From Cyanobium sp. Cruz-8D1 (GTDB lineage: Bacteria; Cyanobacteriota; Cyanobacteriia; PCC-6307; Cyanobiaceae), in the NCBI RefSeq assembly GCF_024345975.1, contig NZ_JAGQCD010000001.1:62001-126000 (forward strand): DNA of 64,000 bases. The letters run 5' to 3'. The first letter of the stretch is position 1. Each line of letters begins with the position of its first letter. A model generated the notes under the pieces. The model had not been told where the DNA came from and did no database searches. It saw only the letters and a list, made by a program, of their open reading frames with translations. Of this stretch, positions 48,834 through 56,336 are shown piece after piece. The position numbers and the translations under genes are program-made.

Positions 48834-49982
48834 ATGGCCTCTGAGTCTTCCAGAGGGCTTCGGCTGTCTCCCCGATGCCGCTGGCTGCCCACACTGCTTG
48901 CACCACTGGTGCTGTTGGCCCTGACGTCCAGCCAGAGCCTCCCGCGCGGGTCACGGGTCTCCAGGGTCGGGACATTGTCGCAAGGTCCCCTTGACCATCG
49001 CCACCTCGCGATCATCATCAATGCCGCCGATCCCCTCAGCGAGAGCATCGGCCGGACCTACCAGGCCGCCCGCCTGATCCCCCCGGACCAGGTGATCCGC
49101 GTGCGCTTCCCCCCCGGGGAAGTGGCGCTGAGCCCGGCTGTGTTCCGCCGCCTCAAGCGCACGGTGGACAGCCGGACTCCAGGCCATGTCCAGGTCTATG
49201 CCCTGGCCTGGGCGGCTCCTTATCGGGTCGGCTGCCAGTCGATCACCAGTGCCTTCAGCTTCGGCCTGGACGCACGCTTCTGCGCCACCGGTTGCCGGAC
49301 CACCGCCTTGAGTCCCCTGTTTGCCCGCGGCGATGTGCGCCGTCCCTGGGATCAGCTGGGGGTTCGGCCCAGCATGATGCTGGCCGCCACAAGCCCGGCG
49401 ATGGCCAGGCGCCTGATTCAGCAGGGTGTGGCCGCGGACGGAACGGCACCGCCGGGAACGGCCTACCTCTTGAGCACCAGGGACGCCAAACGCAACAGCC
49501 GTTCCCCAGGCTATGGCCGGGTCGTGGCCGCCATGGGATCACGGTTCCAGGTGAGGGTCATCGCTTCCGATGCCCTTGTGGGAGCTCAGGATGTCATGGC
49601 CTATTTCACCGGGCTGGCCTTCCCTGCCGGGATTCGCACCAACCGCTACCGGCCGGGAGCCGTTGCCGATCACCTCACCTCCCTGGGGGGACAGCTGACC
49701 GACAGTCCGCAGATGAGTGCGCTTCGCTGGCTCGAGGCCGGTGCCACCGGCAGTTATGGAACGGTGGTGGAGCCGTGCAACTTTCCAGCCAAGTTTCCCG
49801 ATCCCGGACTGCTGCTCAGCTTTTACCGGCGCGGCGACACCTTGATCGAGAGCTACTGGCGCAGTGTGGCCATGCCCGGCCAAGGTGTGTTCATCGGGGA
49901 GCCCTTGGCCAGGCCCTGGCCGGTCAGCGGGGCCCTCAGCCCTGGTAACGCCTCTGGTGCCAGGCCCAGGCATGCTCGATGA
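48834..49982 (+). CDS. TIGR03790 family protein (exosortase-associated, function unknown)
   Basis: This is a 382-residue exported protein. A basic N-terminus and a hydrophobic signal (about 18-32) precede the mature domain. Conserved-looking parts are LAIIINAADPLSESIGRTYQAARLIP, VYALAWAAPYRVGC, then a C-terminal AYFTGLAFPAG, LGGQLTDSPQMSALRWLEAGATGSYGTVVEPCNFPAKFPDP and SYWRSVAMPGQGVFIGEPLARPW. This last stretch is the best family signature. The family is described as restricted to species that carry exosortase, and one is encoded 33 kb away. Its last 47 bases overlap the end of galE tail to tail. Confidence 0.82.
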   Translation: MASESSRGLRLSPRCRWLPTLLAPLVLLALTSSQSLPRGSRVSRVGTLSQGPLDHRHLAIIINAADPLSESIGRTYQAARLIPPDQVIRVRFPPGEVALSPAVFRRLKRTVDSRTPGHVQVYALAWAAPYRVGCQSITSAFSFGLDARFCATGCRTTALSPLFARGDVRRPWDQLGVRPSMMLAATSPAMARRLIQQGVAADGTAPPGTAYLLSTRDAKRNSRSPGYGRVVAAMGSRFQVRVIASDALVGAQDVMAYFTGLAFPAGIRTNRYRPGAVADHLTSLGGQLTDSPQMSALRWLEAGATGSYGTVVEPCNFPAKFPDPGLLLSFYRRGDTLIESYWRSVAMPGQGVFIGEPLARPWPVSGALSPGNASGARPRHAR

Positions 49983-50982
49983 TCGTTTCCAGTTCGGGGA
50001 AACGGGGCCTCCAACCCAGTTCCTGGTGGGCCCGGCTAGCCCCGGCCACCAGTTGGGGAGGATCGCCATCCCGCCGCTTGGCCATGTGGGCGAGCAAGCC
50101 CCGGCCGGTCACGGCTTTGGCAGTTTCGATCACCTGCTGAACCGAGTAGCCGGTGCCGTTGCCAAGGTTGTAGATGAGGGGCTTGCGCTCGGACTCCTCC
50201 CGTTCCCGCAGCCGCAGCAGCCTTTCCAGGCCCAAGACGTGGGCATCGGCCAGATCGGCCACGTGGATGTAATCACGGATGCAGGTGCCGTCAGGGGTGG
50301 GGTAATCGTCGCCGAAGATCTGCAGATAGGGTTCCCGACCGCTCATGGTGTCCAGCACCCTTGGGATCAGATGGGTTTCAGGGTCGTGGTCTTCACCCAG
50401 GTCGCCCTCAGGATCGGCACCGGCAGCATTGAAGTAGCGGAAGATCACACTGGGCAGGCCGTAGGCCGCCGCGAAGTCGGTGAGCAACTGCTCCACCATC
50501 CACTTGCTGCGTCCGTAGGGGTTGATCGGAGCCTGGGGATGGTCTTCGGTGATCGGCACCTGCTGGGGGATCCCGTAGGTGGCACAAGTGGAGGAGAAAA
50601 CGATCGGCAACGGGCGCTCGGTGGCCACCAGGGCCTCCAGCAGGGTGAGGGTATCGCCCAGGTTGTTGCGGTAGTACTTGGCAGGATCGCTGACCGATTC
50701 GCCCACGTAGGCATAGGCGGCGAAATGGAGCACCGCCTCAATGGGCTTGCCTTCCAGGGGGGTCCCGTCGAGGGCGGGGTGGCGGCCGCGCAGCAGCGGC
50801 TCCAGCACTTCACGGTCGCCCACCTGACCCAGAACCAGGGGAACCTTCAGGGTCTTCTCGACGATGTCGGCATGGCCGTAGACAAGGTTGTCCAGCACCA
50901 CGGGTTGATGACCTGCCCGGGTCAGGGCCCTGACGGCATGGCTGCCGATATAACCGGCTCCGCCGGTGACCAGGATCCTCAC
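49936..50982 (-). CDS. galE: UDP-glucose 4-epimerase
   Basis: GalE interconverts UDP-glucose and UDP-galactose (or the N-acetyl forms) using bound NAD. The 348-residue protein has GGAGYIGSH (6-14), the catalytic serine in FSSTCATYG, and YGRSKWM (NPYGRSK) for Tyr and Lys. FRYFNAAGADPEGDLGEDH and CIRDYIHVADLADAH are GalE-specific segments. It follows the GDP-fucose synthase gene with an ATGA-type overlap, so sugar-nucleotide supply genes form one unit at the right end of the island. Confidence 0.96.
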   Translation of the reverse strand: MRILVTGGAGYIGSHAVRALTRAGHQPVVLDNLVYGHADIVEKTLKVPLVLGQVGDREVLEPLLRGRHPALDGTPLEGKPIEAVLHFAAYAYVGESVSDPAKYYRNNLGDTLTLLEALVATERPLPIVFSSTCATYGIPQQVPITEDHPQAPINPYGRSKWMVEQLLTDFAAAYGLPSVIFRYFNAAGADPEGDLGEDHDPETHLIPRVLDTMSGREPYLQIFGDDYPTPDGTCIRDYIHVADLADAHVLGLERLLRLREREESERKPLIYNLGNGTGYSVQQVIETAKAVTGRGLLAHMAKRRDGDPPQLVAGASRAHQELGWRPRFPELETIIEHAWAWHQRRYQG

Positions 50983-51947
50983 AGCCGCACCTCGGCGCCG
51001 CTGGCCCGCTCACTCACGAATTCCGCCACGGTGCGTCGCAATCCATCCTGCAGAGGGATCGCGGATCGCCAGCCGAGGCCGGCCAGGCGGCTGACATCCA
51101 GCAGTTTGCGGGGTGTGCCGTCCGGTTTGGAGGTGTCCCAGGCGATCCGGCCGCGGAATCCCACCGCTTCGGCCACCATCGTGGCCAGCTCCTGAATGCT
51201 CACGTCCGTTCCTGTTCCCACATTGATGTGCTGAAGATCCTCAACACCCGGTTGCCAATGGCGCAGGCAGAACAGGGCCGCAGCCGCCAGATCATCGACG
51301 TGCAGGAATTCACGCCGTGGCCGGCCGCTGCCCCAGCAGACCACTTCCTCGGAGCCAGCTTCGCGGGCCTCCTGGAAACGGCGGATCAGACCGGGCAGCA
51401 CATGGCTGTTGGTGGGGTGGTAGTTATCGCCTGGGCCATAGAGGTTGGTGGGCATCAGGCTGATCGCGTCGAAGCCATGCTGCTGGCGCAGGGCGCGGCA
51501 CAGCTGGATGCCGGTGATCTTGGCGATGGCATACCACGCGTTGGTGGGCTCCAGCGGCCCCCCGAGCAGGGCCTCCTCCCGGATCGGTTGGTCGGCCAAT
51601 TTGGGGTAGATGCAGCTACTGCCAAGGAACAGCAGGCGTCGTGCCCCTTGCCGCCAGGCGTTCTCGATCACGTTCTGCTGGATCTTGAGGTTGTCGAGCA
51701 GGAAGTCGGCGGGATAGCTGGCATTGGCCAGAATCCCCCCCACCCGCGCCGCCGCCAGCACCACCACATCGGGTCGCTGATCGGCGAACCACGCCGCCAC
51801 CGCAGGGCTGTCCATCAGGTCGAGGTCGGCTCGCCCCACGGTGAGCAGGTGCTGGTGGCCCTCCTGCTTGAGGCGTCGGGTGATGGCCGAGCCGGCCATG
51901 CCGCGATGGCCGGCAATGAAGATCCGGTCGTTGGGTGAGATCAGCAT
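50979..51947 (-). CDS. fcl: GDP-L-fucose synthase
   Basis: This is a bifunctional epimerase/reductase that turns GDP-4-keto-6-deoxymannose into GDP-L-fucose. The 322-residue protein has GHRGMAGSAI at the dinucleotide site, AAARVGGILAN, LFLGSSCIYPK with the catalytic Ser, and YAIAKITGIQ with Tyr and Lys. SLMPTNLYGPGDNYHPTNSHVLPGLI and WGSGRPRREFLHVDDLA are typical of the family. It is downstream of gmd in the pathway and on the chromosome, with a 130-base gap between them. The stop overlaps the galE start. Confidence 0.97.
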   Translation of the reverse strand: MLISPNDRIFIAGHRGMAGSAITRRLKQEGHQHLLTVGRADLDLMDSPAVAAWFADQRPDVVVLAAARVGGILANASYPADFLLDNLKIQQNVIENAWRQGARRLLFLGSSCIYPKLADQPIREEALLGGPLEPTNAWYAIAKITGIQLCRALRQQHGFDAISLMPTNLYGPGDNYHPTNSHVLPGLIRRFQEAREAGSEEVVCWGSGRPRREFLHVDDLAAAALFCLRHWQPGVEDLQHINVGTGTDVSIQELATMVAEAVGFRGRIAWDTSKPDGTPRKLLDVSRLAGLGWRSAIPLQDGLRRTVAEFVSERASGAEVRL

Positions 51948-52077
51948 GGGAAAAGCCTCAGGCCCCTGCGCTGCTGCAAGGGGTGGCGGACCGCTGGAGC
52001 AGGGGTCGCTCCAGCGGAGATCCGCTGCGATGAGAAAGGGTCACAGCTGCGACAATAGCGGCGTTTTTGGCGTGTTC

Positions 52078-53202
52078 TCACGGCGCGGCCTTCAGTCCGA
52101 CCTGGGGAGGATTCTCCATCGAACCGACGACGCTGAAACCCTCGCGGCGCAAGGTGGCCTCCTTGGCGGCTTCCTCCTTATCGGTGGCGACCATTTCGGC
52201 CACAAGCTCTTCCAAAGTGGTGGTGGGTGTCCATCCCAACCGTTCCCGCGCGCGGGTCGGGTCCCCGAGCAGGGTCTCCACCTCCGCAGGGCGGAAGTAA
52301 CGCCGGTCGATGCGCACCACGGTGGCACCGGTGTCACGACGGGCGCCCGTCTCCTCAATGCCGCTGCCCTGCCAGACAATCCCCCCCCAGCCGAGTTCTT
52401 CGGCGGTGAGTTCGATGAACCGCCGCACCGACTCCTGCCGGCCCGTGGCGATCACGAAGTCTTCGGGATGGTCCTGCTGCAGCATCCGCCACTGCATCTC
52501 CACGTAATCCCTGGCGTGACCCCAGTCGCGCAGGGAATCCAGGTTGCCCATGAACAGTCCCTGGTCAAGGCCGGCATCGATGCGGGCCATGCCTCTAGTT
52601 ATTTTCCTGGTTACGAAGGTTTCGCCCCGTCGGGGGCTTTCGTGGTTGAACAGGATGCCGTTGCAGGCATACATGCCATAGGCTTCGCGGTAATTCACCG
52701 TGATCCAATAGGCATAGAGCTTGGCCACGCCGTAGGGACTGCGGGGGTAGAACGGTGTTGTTTCTTTCTGGGGGATCTCCTGCACCAAGCCATAAAGTTC
52801 GCTGGTGCTGGCCTGATAGATGCGGGTCTTTTCCGTCAACCCCAGAATTCGGACGGCTTCCAGGATGCGTAGGGTCCCGAGAGCGTCTGAGTTGGCTGTG
52901 TATTCGGGACTTTCAAAACTCACGGCCACGTGGCTCTGGGCCCCGAGGTTGTAAATCTCATCCGGTTGGATCTGCTGAACGATCCGGATCAGATTGGTGG
53001 AGTCCGTCAGATCTCCATAGTGCAGGACAAGCCGAGGATCCCGTTCATGGGGATCCTGGTAAAGGTGGTCGATGCGGTCGGTGTTGAAGCTGCTGGCCCG
53101 CCGCTTGATTCCGTGCACCACATACCCTTTCTCCAGGAGCAACTCCGTCAGGTAGGAACCGTCTTGACCGGTGATCCCGGTGATCAGAGCTGTTTTTGGC
53201 AT
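52078..53202 (-). CDS. gmd: GDP-mannose 4,6-dehydratase
   Basis: Gmd makes GDP-4-keto-6-deoxy-D-mannose, the precursor of GDP-fucose and related sugars. The 374-residue protein starts [22 protein letters not shown] with the Rossmann site. It contains [24 protein letters not shown] with the catalytic Thr-Ser, [12 protein letters not shown] with Tyr and Lys, and [29 protein letters not shown] completes the signature. ATG at 53202 is used because the earlier in-frame ATG at 53223 only adds seven atypical residues. A C8/G8 homopolymer lies within the gene near 52381. Together with fcl it commits the island to fucose or a similar deoxyhexose. Confidence 0.97.
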   Translation of the reverse strand: MPKTALITGITGQDGSYLTELLLEKGYVVHGIKRRASSFNTDRIDHLYQDPHERDPRLVLHYGDLTDSTNLIRIVQQIQPDEIYNLGAQSHVAVSFESPEYTANSDALGTLRILEAVRILGLTEKTRIYQASTSELYGLVQEIPQKETTPFYPRSPYGVAKLYAYWITVNYREAYGMYACNGILFNHESPRRGETFVTRKITRGMARIDAGLDQGLFMGNLDSLRDWGHARDYVEMQWRMLQQDHPEDFVIATGRQESVRRFIELTAEELGWGGIVWQGSGIEETGARRDTGATVVRIDRRYFRPAEVETLLGDPTRARERLGWTPTTTLEELVAEMVATDKEEAAKEATLRREGFSVVGSMENPPQVGLKAAP

Positions 53203-53433
53203 GGGATTTCCAGTGCATTCCATGGGGTGAAGGGCGGGCGTTGGCTGTTCAGACGTCCTTGGCGCCCAGCAGTGGCTCCCAGCAGTGGCGCCATGCCTGC
53301 CGTGTGGGGTCGAGATCGCAGGGAGCTTAGCCGGACGAACGCATGACGTCAGAAAGCCCTGATCCGATCGGCGCCAAGGCCCTAGGGGGAGATGGTCTCA
53401 TGCCAGGCTCGCGACTGACGTTTTCGCCAGATC
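53203..53433. promoter_or_regulatory. Intergenic region upstream of gmd with long-range inverted repeat
   Basis: This region is between gmd and the end of the Bax-inhibitor gene. It contains a perfect 10-base inverted repeat, CCTTGGCGCC (53257-53266) and GGCGCCAAGG (53370-53379), 103 bases apart. A direct repeat CCCAGCAGTGGC begins at 53265 and 53278. No ORF is convincing. A gmd leader or promoter is the simplest reading. Confidence 0.45.
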
Positions 53434-53470
53434 AAAAAAAGAATGAACCCATCCAGAATAGGATAGGTTC
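53434..53470 (-). terminator. Rho-independent terminator of the Bax-inhibitor-1 gene
   Basis: On the minus strand a 10-base stem (GAACCTATCC with GGATGGGTTC, one G-T type mismatch) closes a 6-base loop. It is followed by ATTCTTTTTTT. The stem occupies 53445-53470 and the T-run 53434-53440. It lies 36 bases past the stop of the Bax-inhibitor gene, exactly where its transcript should end, and separates the housekeeping block from the island. Confidence 0.85.
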
Positions 53471-53505
53471 ATGTGATGGTAGCACGATTTGATTAGGGCC
53501 GATAC

Positions 53506-54246
53506 TCAATCGCGACGGCCACCGCCCTGGAGAGCAATGATCAGCCTCAGGATGAAGATGAAGAGGTTGATATAGGTGAGGTACATGCCTAAAGCGCCGG
53601 CCAGATATTGGTCGTCGTTGTAGGTGCGGGGCATCGTGTAGAAGTCGAGGAAGGCGGCTCCCACGAACAGCACGGTGCCGAACCCGGCAATCAACAATTC
53701 AAAGGTACCACCAGTAAACATGCCAGGCGCAAAAATGCCGCCCACCAACTGCACCACCATGGCGATCAACAGACCGATGATGCCGAGGCCGACCACACCG
53801 CTGAGGGCTTGGCCAACGTTGTCGCTCATGCGACGACCGAAGAAGGAGGCAATCACGAAGGTGATGCCTGTGGCCAGAGCCGCTGTGCCCACGGCACCGA
53901 CACTTCCAGTCGATTGAATCGCATAGTTGACGATCCCGCTGAGGGTGAAGCCGGTGATCAGGCTGTAGGTGGCCAGGATGGGCAGGGCTGTGCCGCTGTT
54001 GCCCTTCATGGCGGCGTTCTGCGCCACGAAGAACAGGATGAAGTTGCCGATCAGGGCCACCCAGAACAGGGGCATGAACAAGGTGGGGGAGGTGGTCATC
54101 AGGGACAGGCCCCCAAGAACCCCGGCCGCCGTGAGCACCATGCCGCCGCCCACGTAAGGCAGAGCCCTGTTGACGACATTCGGGCCGATCAGGGCGCTGG
54201 ACTGGGCCTCGCGGATCGCTTCCTGGAAATTGCTTCTGGCCGGCAT
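53506..54246 (-). CDS. Bax inhibitor-1 / YccA family membrane protein
   Basis: This is a 246-residue polytopic protein with seven hydrophobic segments after a short polar N-terminus. Family features are the evenly spaced helices, LFFVAQNAAMKGNSG in the second loop, GFTLSGIVNYAI, and the C-terminal AAFLDFYTMPRTYNDDQYLAGALGMYLTYINLFIFILRLI. In this tail the acidic residues sit in the position of the Asp pair that gates the BI-1/BsYetJ calcium leak. The physiological role in cyanobacteria is unknown. It lies 103 bases after the FUSC gene and is followed by a clear terminator. Confidence 0.93.
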   Translation of the reverse strand: MPARSNFQEAIREAQSSALIGPNVVNRALPYVGGGMVLTAAGVLGGLSLMTTSPTLFMPLFWVALIGNFILFFVAQNAAMKGNSGTALPILATYSLITGFTLSGIVNYAIQSTGSVGAVGTAALATGITFVIASFFGRRMSDNVGQALSGVVGLGIIGLLIAMVVQLVGGIFAPGMFTGGTFELLIAGFGTVLFVGAAFLDFYTMPRTYNDDQYLAGALGMYLTYINLFIFILRLIIALQGGGRRD

Positions 54247-54349
54247 GGCGCTGGCATTTCAAACTGGTTCTATCTTGCCAGCGGCCCCATGGTTACGGCG
54301 AGGAGGGCGGTTCGGATCTCCCCATGCGGGCCCGTCAGGCAGACAGGCT

Positions 54350-54856
54350 TCAGGCGTCGCCCCCCGGCTGGCTGCGGGAACCAGGCCACAGCCACACCGC
54401 CAGCAGGGCGACGCCCGTGCCGATGCAGGATTCCAGAAAGCGCAGCAGGGCGTTCACACCCGGACTCAGGGCGGGATCCAGGCTGCCGGTGACCATCACG
54501 ACGATCACCGTGATCGCCGCCAGACGGCCGTGGCTGGGCACGTTGATCGCCGCGCAGATCATCACCGTGGCGAAGATCGCCGCGGCCATGCCGAGGGGGT
54601 GAAAGGGCAGCAACGTCAGGTACACCGCACTGGTGATGGCGCCGATCGCCGATCCCAGAATCCGCAGCGAGGCGGAGGAGGCCGCATCCTTGCGGGTGAC
54701 CTGGGTCACGACGACGGCGGAGATCGCCGACCAGAGCCCGCCGATCTTGGGCAGATAGCCCGGGAACAGGCTCGTGAACCAGAAGCCCAGTAGGTAGGCC
54801 ACCAGGGCGGCCAACGCGATCTGGGCCGGGATGCGCAGTCGTTCGGCGCTGTTCAT
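54350..54856 (-). CDS. FUSC-type membrane protein, putative aromatic-acid or inner-membrane transporter
   Basis: This is a 168-residue protein with about five hydrophobic segments. Its layout resembles the N-terminal membrane half of FUSC/YccS/AaeB proteins: LAALVAYLLGFWFTSLFPGY, GGLWSAISAVVVTQVTRKDAASSASLRILGSAIGAI, and SHGRLAAITVIVVMVTGSL. The WSAISAVVVTQ segment is the most diagnostic. It lacks the soluble C-terminal domain of longer family members. The ATG overlaps the phoH stop by four bases, indicating coupling. Substrate is unknown. Confidence 0.8.
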   Translation of the reverse strand: MNSAERLRIPAQIALAALVAYLLGFWFTSLFPGYLPKIGGLWSAISAVVVTQVTRKDAASSASLRILGSAIGAITSAVYLTLLPFHPLGMAAAIFATVMICAAINVPSHGRLAAITVIVVMVTGSLDPALSPGVNALLRFLESCIGTGVALLAVWLWPGSRSQPGGDA

Positions 54857-55869
54857 GGTTCCGATCGGACGGGGGTGCTATCCATCCGCTTCCTGGCCGG
54901 GGGGGCCGGTGGGCGGGCATCGCGTCGGGCGTAGGCCTGCACCAGACGCTGGACCAGGGGGTGGCGCACCACATCCGCATCGCTGAACTGGCAGATGGCC
55001 ACGCCCTCCACCCCCTGCAGCACCTGCTCCGCCTCCACCAGGCCGCTCAGCTGGCCCGGGGGAAGATCGATCTGGGTGGTGTCTCCCGTCACGACCATGC
55101 GGGAATTTTCCCCCAGCCGGGTGAGCACCATCCGCATCTGGGCGCAGGTGGTGTTCTGGGCCTCATCGAGGATCACGAAGGCGTCGGCCAACGTGCGGCC
55201 GCGCATGAAGGCCAGGGGCGCCACCTCGATCACCCCCTTCTCCAGGAGCTGGGTGGTCCGTTCCTGGCCCAGCAGCCCATGCAGGGCGTCATAGAGGGGA
55301 CGCAGATAGGGATCCACCTTCTGTTGCAGGTCACCGGGCAGGAAGCCGAGCCGTTCGCCCGCTTCCACCGCCGGTCGTGTGAGCACAAGCCGCTCCACCT
55401 TGCGCTCTTGCAACATCCGCACGGCCAGGATCGTGGCGAGGAACGTCTTGCCGGTGCCGGCCGGGCCGATCGCCAGGGTCAGGTCGTGGCGTTCGATCGC
55501 CTCAACGTAGCTGTTCTGCCGCAGAGTGCGGGGCCGCAGCGGCCGGCCGGTGATGCTGGTGGCCAGCACCTGGAGCCCCATGCGGCGGTGCTGGTCGGAG
55601 CGGCCGGTGTCCAGGGCCGCCATGGCGGCCTGGATGTCCACCGGGCCGATGGACTCCCCCCGTTGCCAGAGGGGCTCAAGCAACTGGATCAAAGCCTGCA
55701 GTCGCTCCACTTGGGCCGTTCGGCCCCTGATCTGAAGGTCGAGACCCCGCAACACAATCTGGGCGCCTGTGAGGGCTTCAAGCCGCCGCAGGGAGGCCCC
55801 ATCCGCCCCGGCCAGGGCAACGGCAGCACCGCTGTCAGGCAGGGAAAACGTGGAGGAGAGTTCGCTCAG
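54853..55869 (-). CDS. phoH: PhoH-family ATPase, apparent CTG start
   Basis: This is a P-loop ATPase of the PhoH/YbeZ family, linked to ribosome and RNA maturation with YbeY. Walker A is GPAGTGKT (residues 135-142) and Walker B ILDEAQN (about 233-239); GDTTQIDLP is the helicase-type motif. No ATG, GTG or TTG lies between the upstream stop at 55894-55896 and GTG 55755. Yet the frame there encodes the usual N-terminal PhoH segment ([17 protein letters not shown]). CTG at 55867-55869 makes a CTGA overlap with the rpsP stop, the same four-base geometry used by many genes here. GTG 55755 would remove 38 residues of the domain. Confidence 0.9.
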   Translation of the reverse strand: MSELSSTFSLPDSGAAVALAGADGASLRRLEALTGAQIVLRGLDLQIRGRTAQVERLQALIQLLEPLWQRGESIGPVDIQAAMAALDTGRSDQHRRMGLQVLATSITGRPLRPRTLRQNSYVEAIERHDLTLAIGPAGTGKTFLATILAVRMLQERKVERLVLTRPAVEAGERLGFLPGDLQQKVDPYLRPLYDALHGLLGQERTTQLLEKGVIEVAPLAFMRGRTLADAFVILDEAQNTTCAQMRMVLTRLGENSRMVVTGDTTQIDLPPGQLSGLVEAEQVLQGVEGVAICQFSDADVVRHPLVQRLVQAYARRDARPPAPPARKRMDSTPVRSEP

Positions 55870-56291
55870 GCCTCGGCGGTGGCAGGGTCGGCTTCAGCGG
55901 CAGCGGCGGCTTCAACGGCGGCAGCGGCTTCCTCAGCCAGCTTGGCCGCAGCCGCTTGCTTGGCGGCTTCCGCTTCCTTGACGGCGGCGGCAGCGGCGGC
56001 CTCGCGGGCCGCGGCCTGCTTGAGCTTGCCGACGGTTTCGGCGGGCCGGATGGTCTTCTCGATCAGGCCGCCCTTCTCAAGCAGGGTGCGCACGGTGTCG
56101 GTGGGTTGGGCTCCCTGGCCGAGGCGGAGCCGGATGGCCTCCGTGTCCAGGCGGGTTTCCTTGGTGCGGGGGTTGTAGAAGCCCAGCTCCTCGAGCGGAC
56201 GGCCATCGCGGCGGGAGGTGCTGTTGGTGGCCACCAGACGGAAACTCGCTTCCCGTTTCTTGCCGAACCGCTTCAGCCGGAGCTTGATCAT
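55866..56291 (-). CDS. rpsP: Ribosomal protein bS16 with alanine-rich C-terminal extension
   Basis: This is a small-subunit ribosomal protein. Residues 1-85 carry the S16 fold: [20 protein letters not shown], a variable loop with [17 protein letters not shown] and [17 protein letters not shown]. The following 55 residues are an Ala/Glu/Lys helix ([20 protein letters not shown]) not found in E. coli S16, but similar tails occur in picocyanobacteria. The tail is encoded by GCG/GCC-rich DNA and is a likely recombination-prone stretch. Its stop codon overlaps the proposed CTG start of phoH. It is followed by phoH and preceded by ffh on the same strand. Confidence 0.97.
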   Translation of the reverse strand: MIKLRLKRFGKKREASFRLVATNSTSRRDGRPLEELGFYNPRTKETRLDTEAIRLRLGQGAQPTDTVRTLLEKGGLIEKTIRPAETVGKLKQAAAREAAAAAAVKEAEAAKQAAAAKLAEEAAAAVEAAAAAEADPATAEA

Positions 56292-56336
56292 CTGGAAATG
56301 GTGCTCGAAATGCAGCTCACAATCTTACAGGGGTGG

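Noticed and set aside
48423-48844. Short ORFs on both strands in the divergent region before the TIGR03790 gene
   Set aside because: Their residues look like random translation (many Ser, Arg, Cys, Trp) and both overlap neighbouring genes.
15054-49982. PEP-CTERM substrate for the exosortase
   Set aside because: No C-terminus in the window shows the PEP motif, hydrophobic helix and basic end in that order.
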